A stretch of DNA of 64,000 bases from Thermocrispum agreste DSM 44070 (GTDB taxonomy: Bacteria; Actinomycetota; Actinomycetes; Mycobacteriales; Pseudonocardiaceae), in the NCBI RefSeq assembly GCF_000427905.1, contig NZ_KE386604.1, forward strand, positions 124,001 through 188,000. The letters are read 5' to 3'. Position numbers and translations under genes: made by a program. Each line of letters begins with the position of its first letter. The stretch's first letter is position 1. Below the pieces are notes generated by a model. It had not been told where the DNA came from. It was given only the letters and a program-made list of their open reading frames with translations, and did no database searches. Positions 41,360 to 50,408 of this stretch are shown piece after piece.

Positions 41360-42697
41360 ATGAGCAGCGATTCCTCCAGCACGAAGACGGCATCCGCAGA
41401 GGTGCCGACCGGAAAGGCCAAGCTCCGCTGGCTCGGGCCGGGACTGGTGGCCGCGGCGACCGGTGTCGGCGCAGGCGACCTGGTCGCGACGATGGTGGCG
41501 GGCGCCCAGTACGGCACGATGCTGCTGTGGGCGGCGATCGTGGGCACGATCCTCAAGCTGGCACTCGGTGAGGGGGTCGGTCGCTGGCACGTGGCCTCCG
41601 GCACCACCCTGCTGGACGGCTGGCGCCGACTCGGCTACTGGGCCACGGTCTTCTTCGGCGTCTACATGATCCTGTGGGGCTTCGTCTACGGCGCGACCGC
41701 GATGTCGGCGACCGCGTTGCCGCTGAACGCGCTGTTCGGCGGGCTGTCGGTGCGTTACTGGGCGATGATCGCCGGGGTCGTGGGCTTGATCCTGGTCTGG
41801 CTGCAGCGCTACCGGGCGTTCGAGAAGGTCATGACCGCCCTGGTGCTGGTCGCGTTCGTGTCGGTGATCCTGATCGCCGTCCTGGTCTCGCCCAACCTGG
41901 GCGAGGTGTTCGGCGGTCTGGCGCCCCGCCTGCCGGACGGCTCGGTGGTGTACGTGCTCGGTCTGATCGGCGGGGTCGGCGGCACCATCACCATGGCCGC
42001 ATACGGCTACTGGGCATTCGCCAAGGGGTGGAAGGGGCCGCGCTGGCTGTCCATGATGCGGCTGGACAACGCGGTCGGCTACATCATGACCGGCATCTTC
42101 GTCGTGGCGATGCTGATCGTGGGCTCGACCTTGCTGCTCGGTCAGCAGCTGACCGAGAGCGACACCGGCCTGCTGGTGCTGGGCGAGGAGCTGGGTGAGC
42201 AGTACGGCCAGTGGGCCCGCATCGTCTTCCTGATCGGCTTCTTCGCGGTTTCGGCGACCTCGCTGCTGGGCGTGTGGAACGGCGTGAGCCTGCTGTTCAC
42301 CGACTGGACCCGCACCATTCGCCTGCCGCACGGCAGGAAGGCCGAAGCCGCGATGGCCGAAGCCGCGGTCGGCGAGCAGGCGGAAGGCGGCGAGCCGGTG
42401 GCGTACCAGGCGGCGGCCGCCGAACGATCCCTGCCGTTCCGTGCCTACCTGCTGTGGCTGACGTTCCCGCCGATGCTGCTGCTGTTCCTGGACAAGCCGT
42501 TCGGGGTGACGCTGGCCTACGGCGTGCTCGGCTCGGCGTTCATGCCGTTCCTGGCGATTTCGCTGATGCTGCTGCTCAACTCGCGGCGCATTGGGCAGGA
42601 AGGCCGCTCCGGGTGGCTGTCCAACGTCCTGCTGACCGCGTGCGCGGCGCTGTTCCTGACGCTGCTGGTCACCGACATCGCCGGGCGGCTGTCCTAG
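41360..42697 (+). CDS. Nramp-related transporter
   Basis: Membrane protein of 445 residues with about eleven helices of the Nramp/LeuT type. The first helix reads GPGLVAAATGVGAGDLVATM, where classical Mn/Fe transporters have DPGN. Helix 6 reads GGTITMAAYGYWAF instead of the MPHN-type metal site. So it belongs to the broader Nramp-related group, and its ion is uncertain (possibly Mg or another cation). The ATG is 3-4 nt behind CAGGAGG. It lies between the response regulator and the histidine kinase, 45 bp before the latter, and is probably co-transcribed with it. Confidence 0.8.
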   Translation: MSSDSSSTKTASAEVPTGKAKLRWLGPGLVAAATGVGAGDLVATMVAGAQYGTMLLWAAIVGTILKLALGEGVGRWHVASGTTLLDGWRRLGYWATVFFGVYMILWGFVYGATAMSATALPLNALFGGLSVRYWAMIAGVVGLILVWLQRYRAFEKVMTALVLVAFVSVILIAVLVSPNLGEVFGGLAPRLPDGSVVYVLGLIGGVGGTITMAAYGYWAFAKGWKGPRWLSMMRLDNAVGYIMTGIFVVAMLIVGSTLLLGQQLTESDTGLLVLGEELGEQYGQWARIVFLIGFFAVSATSLLGVWNGVSLLFTDWTRTIRLPHGRKAEAAMAEAAVGEQAEGGEPVAYQAAAAERSLPFRAYLLWLTFPPMLLLFLDKPFGVTLAYGVLGSAFMPFLAISLMLLLNSRRIGQEGRSGWLSNVLLTACAALFLTLLVTDIAGRLS

Positions 42698-42742
42698 CCT
42701 GCACACCGTGACGGCGAGTAGCACGGGACGGCGGGCGGACTG

Positions 42743-44122
42743 ATGCGCCGCAGGCTGCTCCTCGTGCTGCTCGCCTTCGCGGTCGTCGCCGTGGCGGGGT
42801 TCGCCGTCCCGCTGTTGCTCAGCACCGCGGAGAGCCGCACCAACGAGTTCATCCTGTCGCGCTCGGCCGACGCGGCCCGGTTCGCCGCGATGGCCCAGAC
42901 CGCGTTGGCGGAGAACAACACCGATCAGCTGCGTGACGAGGTGGCCGCCCACAGCCGGGTATTCGGCGACGGGGTGTTGATCGTCGATGCTCGGCGCACT
43001 GTCGTCGTGGCGGAGGGGTTGCCGGCCGACGACCCGCGCGCGGTGTCTGCAGCGGAAGCCGCGTTGCGCAATCAAACCCAGCCGAGGCCCGCGGATCTGC
43101 GGCCGTGGTCCTCCGGAGACGTGCTGGTCAGCCACGCCGTCGGCACCGGGGTGCGGGTGAGCGGCGCGGTGGTGCTGCGCACCTCGGTCGAGCCTGCGGT
43201 GGCGGACATCCGGGTCTGGTGGGGCGGGATCCTGCTGGGTGCGCTGCTCGCGCTGGTGGTCGCGGTGTTGCTGGTGCTGCGGATCGCGCGGTGGGTGCTG
43301 CGGCCGATCGATCAGCTGGCGGCCGGCATGCACCGCATGACCCAAGGCCGGGGGGACACGCATGTCGAGGTGGTGTCGGGGCCGCCGGAGCTGCGGGGGC
43401 TGGCGCAGAAGTTCAATCGGATGTCCGATGCGCTGGCCGAGTCGGCCGAGCGGCAGCGCGCCCTGGTCGCCGATGTGTCGCACCAGCTGCGGAATCCGAT
43501 GGCGGCCCTGCGGCTGCGTCTGGACGGAATCGCGGATCGGCAAGGCAGCGGGCACGAGCACGACGTCCGGCAGATGCAGGTCGAGCTGGCACGCCTGGAA
43601 GACCTGCTGGACGGGATGCTCGCGCTGGCTTCGGCGGACAGCACCGCCACCGACCTGGCCGCCTCCGACGAGCCGCAGGCGCAGTGCGATGCGGCCACGG
43701 TGTTGGCCGAGCGGGTCGAGGCATGGCACGACGCGGCATCCGAGGCAGGAGTGCGGCTCGCCGGCGCCATGCTGTCCGAGTTGCGAGTCGGGTGTTCCGA
43801 GAGCGAGCTTGCGCAGGTGTTCGACGTCGTCCTGGACAACGCCATCAAGTACGCCGGTGACGGCGCGACGGTGACGTGGTCGGGCGAACGCCACGACGAC
43901 TACGTGGTCGTGTGCATAACCGATGACGGCCCGGGGGTGGCGGAGCAGGACCTGCCACGGTTGACCCAACGGTTCTGGAGGGGGAGCAGCGGGCCGGGTT
44001 CGGGCCTGGGGCTGGCCATCGCCGAGCGGCTGGTGACGGCTCGGGGTGGACGGTTCGAGCTGTATCACGTTCAGCCGCACGGCCTGGGTGTGCGGCTGCG
44101 GCTCCCGGCGGTGACCACATGA
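42743..44122 (+). CDS. Sensor histidine kinase
   Basis: The product has 459 residues. It has an N-terminal membrane helix (about 5-27), an extracytoplasmic sensor of about 125 residues, a second helix (about 157-180), HAMP (about 180-235), the H-box SHQLRNPM, then N-box FDVVLDNAIKYAG, G1 DDGPGV and G2 GSGLGLAIAE. It should phosphorylate the OmpR-type regulator at 40462. Its stop overlaps the start of the TAXI lipoprotein gene (ATGA), implying equal synthesis of sensor kinase and binding protein. Confidence 0.92.
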   Translation: MRRRLLLVLLAFAVVAVAGFAVPLLLSTAESRTNEFILSRSADAARFAAMAQTALAENNTDQLRDEVAAHSRVFGDGVLIVDARRTVVVAEGLPADDPRAVSAAEAALRNQTQPRPADLRPWSSGDVLVSHAVGTGVRVSGAVVLRTSVEPAVADIRVWWGGILLGALLALVVAVLLVLRIARWVLRPIDQLAAGMHRMTQGRGDTHVEVVSGPPELRGLAQKFNRMSDALAESAERQRALVADVSHQLRNPMAALRLRLDGIADRQGSGHEHDVRQMQVELARLEDLLDGMLALASADSTATDLAASDEPQAQCDAATVLAERVEAWHDAASEAGVRLAGAMLSELRVGCSESELAQVFDVVLDNAIKYAGDGATVTWSGERHDDYVVVCITDDGPGVAEQDLPRLTQRFWRGSSGPGSGLGLAIAERLVTARGGRFELYHVQPHGLGVRLRLPAVTT

Positions 44123-45042
44123 AGCGGCGGACAGCACTGGTCATGGCGCTGGGGGTGGCCGCGGGGAGCATGGCGGGCGCGTGCACCCGGTCGGCGGAGC
44201 CGCCGCCCGGCCTGCGCATCGCCGCGGGGGAGCCCGGTGGGTTCTACGTGGAGTTCGCCCGGCTGCTGGCCAGGACGCTCGACGCCACGGTCGGCTACAC
44301 GAACGGTTCGCATCAGAACATCGCCCAGGTGCATGTCGGCCGCGCCACCCTCGGCCTCAGCTTGGCCGACGTGGCCGAAGCGGCCGTCGCCGGGCGTGAG
44401 CCGTTCGGCGAGCCGCTGCCGTTGCGGGCGATCGGCCGGGTCTACGAGAACTACATGCAGCTGGTGGTCTCGGCGGACAGCGCGATCAGTTCTGTCGGCG
44501 ATCTTGCCGGCCGCCGGATCTCGCTGGGCGCGGCGGGATCTGGCGCAGCGATCTTCGGTGAACGGTTGCTGGCCTCGGCAGGGGTGAATGCGCGGGTGGA
44601 CCACAACGAGCTGTCGGTGGCGACGAAGCGGCTTGCCAGGGGAGAGATCGACGCGCTGTTGTGGTCCGGCGGCGTGCCGACGCCCGCGTTGACGGCGCTC
44701 AGCGGCTCGCATGCGGTCCGGCTGCTCGATCTCACCACCGTGTTGCCCGCCTTGCTGGAGGCGTACGACGCGCCGTATCACCGGGTGGTCATCCCGGCCG
44801 GGACATACGGCAACACTGGGCCGGTGGCCACGATCGGCGTGCCGAACTTGCTGCTGGCCAGCCGGACGCTCTCCGCGGATACGGCGGCGGCGGTGGCCCG
44901 TACCCTGGTCCAGCAGGCGCCGCGCCTGGTTCCGGCGTCCGCGCTGGGAACCCAGTACTTGGAGTTGCGCTCGTTGATCGCCACCGGAAGCGTCCCGCTG
45001 CACCCGGGGGCAGCAGACGCGTATCGAGAGCTCAGAGGGTAG
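44119..45042 (+). CDS. TAXI-family solute-binding lipoprotein
   Basis: The product has 307 residues. A lipoprotein signal ends at AGAC, Cys22. The mature part resembles TAXI (TRAP-associated extracytoplasmic immunogenic) binding proteins: GEPGGFYVEFARLLARTL, GLSLADVAEAAVAGREPF, LAGRRISLGAAGSGAAIFGE and GGVPTPALTAL. TAXI proteins usually feed TRAP transporters, but no TRAP membrane subunit is in the window. Translational overlap with the kinase suggests that it presents its ligand to the sensor. Ligands elsewhere are glutamate-like or dicarboxylate molecules; this one is unknown. Confidence 0.87.
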   Translation: MKRRTALVMALGVAAGSMAGACTRSAEPPPGLRIAAGEPGGFYVEFARLLARTLDATVGYTNGSHQNIAQVHVGRATLGLSLADVAEAAVAGREPFGEPLPLRAIGRVYENYMQLVVSADSAISSVGDLAGRRISLGAAGSGAAIFGERLLASAGVNARVDHNELSVATKRLARGEIDALLWSGGVPTPALTALSGSHAVRLLDLTTVLPALLEAYDAPYHRVVIPAGTYGNTGPVATIGVPNLLLASRTLSADTAAAVARTLVQQAPRLVPASALGTQYLELRSLIATGSVPLHPGAADAYRELRG

Positions 45043-45115
45043 GCCGACCGGAGGACTCGTGGGTTGGGGTCGCGGGCTGCGGAACGTGGTGACGCGACGG
45101 CTACTGGGCTGTGGA

Positions 45116-45571
45116 TCAGCCGTCCGCTGCGGTGTGCCCCGACGGCTGTTCACCGGATGCGCCCGGCGCGAAGGGTTCGAACACGGCGCGAACCTCGGCC
45201 GGGGGTCTCTTCGGCCGAAGCTCCTTGGGGTCGACCCACACGTAGCGATTGGTCACCTCGGCGACGCGCTCGTCGCCGCGCATCATGTCGAACCGCAGGA
45301 TGAGGGACGTGGTGCCGAGCTTGTCCACGAAGCAATCCACGCGCAGCTGGTCCTTGTAGTGGCACGGCGCACGGAACCGCACGTTGGCCTCGGCGACGAC
45401 GAAGTCGACACCGAGGCCGAGCAGCTCGTCGTAGGAGCCGAAGAGCGTTTCGATGCACTCCATGCAGGCCATGTCGGCATACGCCAGGTAGTGCGCGTTG
45501 AACACCACGCCTTGCGCATCGCATTCGTGGTAGCGCACCCGCAGGGGCATGGACGTGATCACTTTGGCCAT
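45116..45571 (-). CDS. Hotdog-fold acyl-CoA thioesterase (YbgC/4-HBT type)
   Basis: The product has 151 residues. The family signature YHECDAQGVVFNAHYLAYAD (about residues 15-34) holds the catalytic Asp. The later strands and WVDPKELRPKRPP complete a single hotdog domain. It should hydrolyse acyl-CoA thioesters; the chain is unknown. No ribosome site precedes the ATG; TACCGT (45583-45578) lies 6 nt upstream, so it is probably leaderless. Three 45-bp tandem repeats lie just upstream of its promoter. Confidence 0.88.
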   Translation of the reverse strand: MAKVITSMPLRVRYHECDAQGVVFNAHYLAYADMACMECIETLFGSYDELLGLGVDFVVAEANVRFRAPCHYKDQLRVDCFVDKLGTTSLILRFDMMRGDERVAEVTNRYVWVDPKELRPKRPPAEVRAVFEPFAPGASGEQPSGHTAADG

Positions 45572-45636
45572 TCTGCGACGGTAACCGGTCGGCTCGGCCC
45601 CCGGCGAGGCGTGACTCCGGTCGACGCGTCAATGGC

Positions 45637-45765
45637 GGGGCTGGGCGGTGGCGGTGTGGGCAGCTGATCACTTCAGTGGCAGGGGCTGGGCGGTGGCGGT
45701 GCGGGCAGCTGATCACTTCAGTGGCAGGGGCCGGACAGCGGCGATGCGGGCAGCTGATCACTGCG
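45637..45765 (+). repeat. Three 45-bp tandem repeats
   Basis: Units start at 45637, 45682 and 45727. The first two are nearly the same; the third is diverged and incomplete. Each contains GCAGCTGATCAC, with TTCAGTGGCAG after it in the first two. They lie in the 390-bp space between the thioesterase and the YjbR-like gene, where I see no gene. One minus-strand frame stays open because 45 is a multiple of three, but it overlaps the thioesterase and looks fortuitous. Confidence 0.8.
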
Positions 45766-45964
45766 CCGTGCGGGTGTGCATGCCGTTCGGTGTCGACCTG
45801 CGTTGTCGTGGTGAGGTCGGCGGCTCGGGTCGGCGCGCGGAAGCCGGTCGATCCACCAGCGAGCGGGATCATTGACGTTTGTCGGCGAGCAGAGGCTCGG
45901 ACGCTGCTCGGCACGGCTACAGCGGCGAGCCGGCCGTGGCGCAGTCCGACGTCAGTCCATCCGG

Positions 45965-46330
45965 TCAGCCGTCGCCGGTGGCCAGCGTCGGCGGCTCCGG
46001 ATGGGCGTCGATCAAGTCCTCCGGTGCGGACAACCGCCATGCCTCGTAGACCAGCTCGGTCAACTCGTCCGCATCGATGCCTGCCAGATACACCACCACC
46101 CAGCCGAAGGCGCCCGAGGTGAACTGCACCTCGAACACGTCCGGCCGCTCGGCGACCAGCGCCTTCTGCTCGTGCAGCAACTGCTTGAGGCCGACCGTCC
46201 GAGTGCGCGGCCAGTAGTACCCGAACCGCTTGCCGCGCACGCGGTAGGAGGTGTAGTCGCCGCCTTGGGTCTGCGTCACCTCGGGCAACGCGTCGATGAT
46301 CCGGAGAAAGACAGTGCTGTCGACGGCCAC
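45965..46330 (-). CDS. MmcQ/YjbR-family protein
   Basis: The product has 121 residues, a single YjbR-like domain (LRIIDALPEVTQTQGGDYTS, YRVRGKRFGYYWP, LAERPDVF-like AERPDVFEVQF, GWVVVYLAGIDADELTELVY, EAWRLSAP). The fold resembles DNA-binding cyclophilin-like domains, but its role is not established. The start is the GTG at 46330 without a clear ribosome site; an internal start is possible. There is no operon partner. Confidence 0.8.
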   Translation of the reverse strand: MAVDSTVFLRIIDALPEVTQTQGGDYTSYRVRGKRFGYYWPRTRTVGLKQLLHEQKALVAERPDVFEVQFTSGAFGWVVVYLAGIDADELTELVYEAWRLSAPEDLIDAHPEPPTLATGDG

Positions 46331-46513
46331 CAGGGCATTGTGCGCACCAGCACCGTCAATGTGGTGAAGACGTGTTCGGCTGGCCGGCTCAGGGCCCGCG
46401 ACCGGTGCGCTCGATGATTCGGACGCCGCTCCGGCGTGGTGCCGCGAGGCGCCTTTGTCCGGTGCTTCGACGGGCGGAACGGTCGGGCGACGGAGCCGAC
46501 GCGTTCGCTGGGC

Positions 46514-46696
46514 TCAGCCGGGTGGTTCGGTACCGGAGTGGCCGCCTTCTTCCGCCGTCGTCTCCGAGGGGTCGATGGGGCGGTTCGCCTCGGCGCCTTC
46601 CTCGGGGTCGCGTCGTTGATCCTTGGTGTGGCCGAAGACCTTGCGCTCCAGGTCGTCGACGGCCTCTTGGGATTCCTTCGGCGTGCGCTCGGGCAT
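46514..46696 (-). CDS. Small acidic protein of unknown function
   Basis: The product has 60 residues from ATG 46696, 9-10 nt after GGGAGG. It starts MPERTPKESQEAVDDLERKV, continues with FGHTKDQRRDP and ends with a Glu/Pro/Thr-rich tail, so it is probably largely disordered. I do not know a family. A longer frame in the same register has no good start. Confidence 0.5.
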   Translation of the reverse strand: MPERTPKESQEAVDDLERKVFGHTKDQRRDPEEGAEANRPIDPSETTAEEGGHSGTEPPG

Positions 46697-46868
46697 CCTG
46701 CTCGCCTCCCGTCTGGTCGCGGGCCGTCCGCGTGCCCGGCCCCACGACCGCTGTAGCCGCGACGATAGCCGAAAGTCGGCAATTCGGCCGCTGCCTCGCG
46801 CCTGACGAACCACAAGCGACGCTGCGGCGTGGGGATCACGAGAACAACTGGCACCGCACGCGGGAGTG

Positions 46869-46885
46869 ATACCCCCAGGGGGTAT
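46869..46885. promoter_or_regulatory. CsoR-type copper operator and promoter of the cop operon
   Basis: ATACCCCCAGGGGGTAT is a perfect 17-bp palindrome of the form bound by CsoR-family copper repressors. The -10 box TATAGT (46883-46888) overlaps its right arm, so binding would block polymerase. No csoR gene is in the window. Confidence 0.85.
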
Positions 46886-46917
46886 AGTCGGCCGTGAGCA
46901 GAGCGAGGAGGAGTGGC

Positions 46918-47121
46918 ATGACCGAGACCACCTACACCGTGACCGGCATGACCTGCGGCCATTGCGCCAGCTCGGTCTCCGAGGAGATCGGCGCCATCGC
47001 CGGGGTCCGCGATGTGTCCGTGGACCTGGAGACCGGGAAGGTGACCGTGGTGAGCGACGCGGAGCTGAACGTCGCCGACGTGCGGGCCGCGGTCGAGGAG
47101 GCGGGGTACGCGCTGGCATGA
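46918..47121 (+). CDS. copZ: Copper chaperone (CopZ-like, HMA domain)
   Basis: Single heavy-metal-associated domain, 67 residues, with the copper site GMTCGHC at about 10-16 and the ending [10 protein letters not shown] typical of the ferredoxin-like fold. It should bind Cu(I) in the cytoplasm and pass it to the P-type ATPase two genes on. The ATG follows GAGGAGGAG. A GTG at 46894, 5 nt after TATAGT, could give a leaderless 75-residue form. It is the first gene of the copper operon; its stop overlaps the next start (ATGA). Confidence 0.92.
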   Translation: MTETTYTVTGMTCGHCASSVSEEIGAIAGVRDVSVDLETGKVTVVSDAELNVADVRAAVEEAGYALA

Positions 47122-48080
47122 AGACTCCCGCCAAACTCGTTGCTTTCGGTGCCGCTCTCGCCGTGGCTCTTGGCGGCGGCTGGGTGCTCGGCGCCACGGT
47201 CGGCCCGCAGAGTGAGCCGGACGTCGCGGATGGGGGCACCACAAGCGACGCGATGCACGGCAGCGGCTCCGGCGAGGATGGCGGCATGCCCGGCCACGGA
47301 GCCCAAGGCGGTGACGGTGGCCATGGCGGACATGCGGAGGACGGGCACGGCGGCGGTGGTCACGCGGCGGGCGTGCCCGCGGGGCTGAGCGCGTCCCAGG
47401 ACGGCTACACCTTCGCGCCGCTGACGTCGACGTTGCGCGCGGACCGCACCGAGCGGTTCCGGTTCCGCATCCTGGGGCCGGACGGCCACCCGGTCACCCG
47501 CTTCGAGGTGGAGCACGAGAAGAAGCTGCACCTCATCCTCGTCCGGCGGGACTCGGCCGAATTCCAGCACCTGCACCCGGCGATGGCCGCCGACGGCACC
47601 TGGTCGGTGCCGCTGCGGCTGACCAAACCGGGCAGCTACCGCGCGTTCGCCGACTTCCGTCCCACCGACGGCCAAGCCATGACCCTCGGCGTCGACCTGG
47701 CTGTGCCCGGCACGTTCCAGCCGGAGACGTTCGCGCCGTCCCGGGTGGCGACGGTCGACGGCTACCAAGTCCGCCTGGACGGCGAGCTGAAGCCGGGCGA
47801 GACCTCGGACCTGACGCTGACGGTCACCCGCGGCGGCAAGCCGGTGACCGATCTCCAGCAGTACCTCGGGGCATCGGGGCACCTCGTCGCGCTGCGCCAG
47901 GGCGACCTTGCCTACTTGCACGTCCACCCGGTCGACCCGGAGACACGCGGGCCCGAGATCCGCTTCCAGGCGGAGGTGCCGTCCCCAGGAACGTACCGGC
48001 TGTATCTGGATTTCCAGCACCGCGGCACGGTCCGCACGGCGGAGTTCACGGTGCCTGCGGAGGGACACCACCATGGCTGA
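47118..48080 (+). CDS. Secreted His/Met-rich copper-associated protein
   Basis: The product has 320 residues. A signal sequence or membrane anchor covers residues 1 to about 27. A region of about 45 residues rich in Gly, His, Asp and Met follows ([35 protein letters not shown]). Then come beta-rich repeats with HLHP and HVHP motifs ([25 protein letters not shown]) and a final GHHHG. It is very probably an extracytoplasmic copper-binding partner of CopA. It overlaps copZ by 4 bp and copA by 8 bp. Confidence 0.82.
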   Translation: MKTPAKLVAFGAALAVALGGGWVLGATVGPQSEPDVADGGTTSDAMHGSGSGEDGGMPGHGAQGGDGGHGGHAEDGHGGGGHAAGVPAGLSASQDGYTFAPLTSTLRADRTERFRFRILGPDGHPVTRFEVEHEKKLHLILVRRDSAEFQHLHPAMAADGTWSVPLRLTKPGSYRAFADFRPTDGQAMTLGVDLAVPGTFQPETFAPSRVATVDGYQVRLDGELKPGETSDLTLTVTRGGKPVTDLQQYLGASGHLVALRQGDLAYLHVHPVDPETRGPEIRFQAEVPSPGTYRLYLDFQHRGTVRTAEFTVPAEGHHHG

Positions 48081-50295
48081 CCAGGCCACCCGCACCATGG
48101 AGCTGTCCATCGGCGGCATGACCTGCGCGTCGTGCGCCAACCGGATCGAGCGCAAGCTCAACAAGCTCGACGGCGTGCAGGCCACGGTCAACTACGCCAC
48201 CGAGAAGGCGACGGTCAGCCACCCGGAGACCATCCAGCCCGAGGACCTGATCGCCACCATCGAGCAGGCAGGCTACTCGGCCGAGCTCCCCGCACCGGCC
48301 ACGCCGGAGGAGGACGGCCGGGCCGCGCGGGACGACGACCCCCAGCTGCGGGCGATGCGGGACCGTGCGGTGATCAGCATCGTGCTGGCGGTCCCGGTGA
48401 TCGCCATGGCGATGATCACCCCGCTGCAGTTCACCTACTGGCAGTGGGTCTCGCTCGCCCTCGCGGCCCCGGTGGCGATCTGGGGCGCCTGGCCGTTTCA
48501 CGTGGCCGCGGTGCGGAACGCCCGGCACGGCACGGCGACCATGGACACCCTGATCTCCCTGGGCGTGGCCGCCGCGTTCGGCTGGTCGCTGTACGCGTTG
48601 TTCTGGGGCGGTGCGGGTGTCCCCGGCATGCAGCATCCGTTCCGGTTCACCGTCGAGCCCGACGCGGGCCCCGCGATGTACCTGGAGGTCGCCGCGGGCG
48701 TCACTGCGTTCATCCTGCTCGGCCGGTACTTCGAGTTGCGGGCCAAGCGGCGCGCGGGCTCGGCCCTGCGCGCCTTGCTCGAGCTCGGCGCCAAGGACGT
48801 CGCCGTGCTGCGCGACGGCAAGGAGATCCGCGTCCCGATCGAGCAGCTCGCCGTCGGTGACACGTTCGTGGTGCGGCCGGGCGAGAAGATCGCCACCGAC
48901 GGCGTGGTGATCGAGGGCAGCTCGGCGGTCGACGAGAGCATGCTGACCGGGGAGTCCGTCCCGGTCGATGTTCGCGAAGGGTCCCGGGTCGTCGGCGCGA
49001 CGGTGAACGCGGGCGGCCGGCTGGTGGTGCGTGCCACCAGGGTCGGCGCCGACACCCAGCTGGCGCAGCTGGCCAAGCTGGTCGAGCAAGCCCAGGCGGG
49101 CAAGGCCCGGGTGCAGCGGTTGGCCGACCGCATCTCGGGCGTCTTCGTCCCCGCGGTCATCGCGCTGGCCGTCGGCACGCTGGGCTTCTGGCTCGGCAGC
49201 GGATCACCGGCGACGTCGGCGATCACCGCGGCGGTGGCCGTGCTGATCATCGCCTGCCCGTGCGCCCTCGGGCTGGCCACTCCCACGGCGTTGCTGGTCG
49301 GGTCCGGCCGCGGTGCGCAGCTGGGCATCCTGCTGAAGGGCCCGGAGGTGCTGGAGTCGACGAGGCGGGTCGACACCGTGGTGCTGGACAAGACCGGCAC
49401 CGTGACCACCGGCGAGCTGTCGGTGATCGACTGGCACGGCGACGACGAGGTGCTGCGGCTGGCCGGGGCGGTGGAGAACGCCTCCGAACACCCCATTGCC
49501 CGCGCCATCGCCTCGGCGGCCTCGAACAAGGTGGGCGAGCTGCCTGCCGTGCGGGATTTCGCCAACGTCGAAGGCCTCGGCGTGCACGGCGTGGTCGACG
49601 GCCACGCGGTGGTGGTCGGCCGTCCCGCCCTGCTCGAGCAGTGGTCCATGCGGCTGACCGACGATCTCGTGGCATGGCAGCGCTCGGCGGAGGCCGAAGG
49701 CCGCACCGTGGTGGCGGTCGGCTGGGACGGCGCGGCCCGCGGGCTGATCGCGGTGGCCGACACGGTGAAGCCGACCTCCGCCGAGGCGGTGCGGCAGCTG
49801 CGCGAGCTCGGCCTGACCCCGGTGCTGCTGACCGGCGACAACAAGACGACCGCGGCGGCCGTGGCCGCGGAGGTCGGCATCGATGCGGGCAACGTGATCG
49901 CCGAAGTGCTGCCCGCGGACAAGGTCGACGTGGTCAAACGGCTGCAGGACGAGGGCAAGGTCGTCGCGATGGTCGGCGACGGGGTCAACGACGCGGCCGC
50001 GCTCGCCCAGGCCGATCTCGGCCTGGCCATGGGCACGGGCACGGACGTGGCCATCGAGGCCAGCGACCTGACCCTGGTCCGGGGTGACCTGCGGCTGGCG
50101 GCCGATGCCATCCGGCTGAGCCGCCGCACGCTCCGGGTCATCAAGAGCAACCTGGGCTGGGCGTTCGGCTACAACCTGGCGGCTTTGCCGTTGGCTGCGG
50201 CCGGTCTGCTCAACCCGATGATCGCCGGGGCCGCGATGGCGTTCAGCTCGGTGTCGGTGGTGCTGAACAGCCTGCGGCTGCGCCGATTCCGGTGA
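48073..50295 (+). CDS. copA: Copper-exporting P1B-type ATPase
   Basis: The product has 740 residues. It has an N-terminal HMA domain with GMTCASC (about 15-21), the actuator TGES, the transmembrane CPC metal motif in [16 protein letters not shown], phosphorylation site [10 protein letters not shown], the HP motif [14 protein letters not shown] and the hinge [16 protein letters not shown]. Together these mark a Cu(I) exporter. Helix 7/8 residues [12 protein letters not shown] and [17 protein letters not shown] match Cu(I) P1B-1 pumps. Its start overlaps the secreted His-rich protein. Regulation is by the CsoR-type operator upstream of copZ. Confidence 0.95.
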   Translation: MADQATRTMELSIGGMTCASCANRIERKLNKLDGVQATVNYATEKATVSHPETIQPEDLIATIEQAGYSAELPAPATPEEDGRAARDDDPQLRAMRDRAVISIVLAVPVIAMAMITPLQFTYWQWVSLALAAPVAIWGAWPFHVAAVRNARHGTATMDTLISLGVAAAFGWSLYALFWGGAGVPGMQHPFRFTVEPDAGPAMYLEVAAGVTAFILLGRYFELRAKRRAGSALRALLELGAKDVAVLRDGKEIRVPIEQLAVGDTFVVRPGEKIATDGVVIEGSSAVDESMLTGESVPVDVREGSRVVGATVNAGGRLVVRATRVGADTQLAQLAKLVEQAQAGKARVQRLADRISGVFVPAVIALAVGTLGFWLGSGSPATSAITAAVAVLIIACPCALGLATPTALLVGSGRGAQLGILLKGPEVLESTRRVDTVVLDKTGTVTTGELSVIDWHGDDEVLRLAGAVENASEHPIARAIASAASNKVGELPAVRDFANVEGLGVHGVVDGHAVVVGRPALLEQWSMRLTDDLVAWQRSAEAEGRTVVAVGWDGAARGLIAVADTVKPTSAEAVRQLRELGLTPVLLTGDNKTTAAAVAAEVGIDAGNVIAEVLPADKVDVVKRLQDEGKVVAMVGDGVNDAAALAQADLGLAMGTGTDVAIEASDLTLVRGDLRLAADAIRLSRRTLRVIKSNLGWAFGYNLAALPLAAAGLLNPMIAGAAMAFSSVSVVLNSLRLRRFR

Positions 50296-50408
50296 GGGCG
50301 TCGCGGCAGGGCCGGTCGTCGCCGAGCGCGCTTCGCTGAGCGACGGATCGTCGCCCGGGAACCCACGCTGAGTAGTGTCGTTCTCCCTCGCGTGGGGTAC
50401 TCGCTGGC

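Noticed and set aside
41270-44137. A 955-codon minus-strand open frame opposite the Nramp-like and kinase genes
   Set aside because: The product is dominated by Arg, Gln, His and Asp without any domain. The plus-strand genes show complete motifs and ribosome sites.
45150-46040. A minus-strand frame encoding 15-residue repeats (EVISCPHRHRPAPAT) fused to an out-of-frame thioesterase
   Set aside because: The 45-bp tandem repeat simply keeps a frame open. The frame overlaps the real thioesterase in another register and has no ribosome site.
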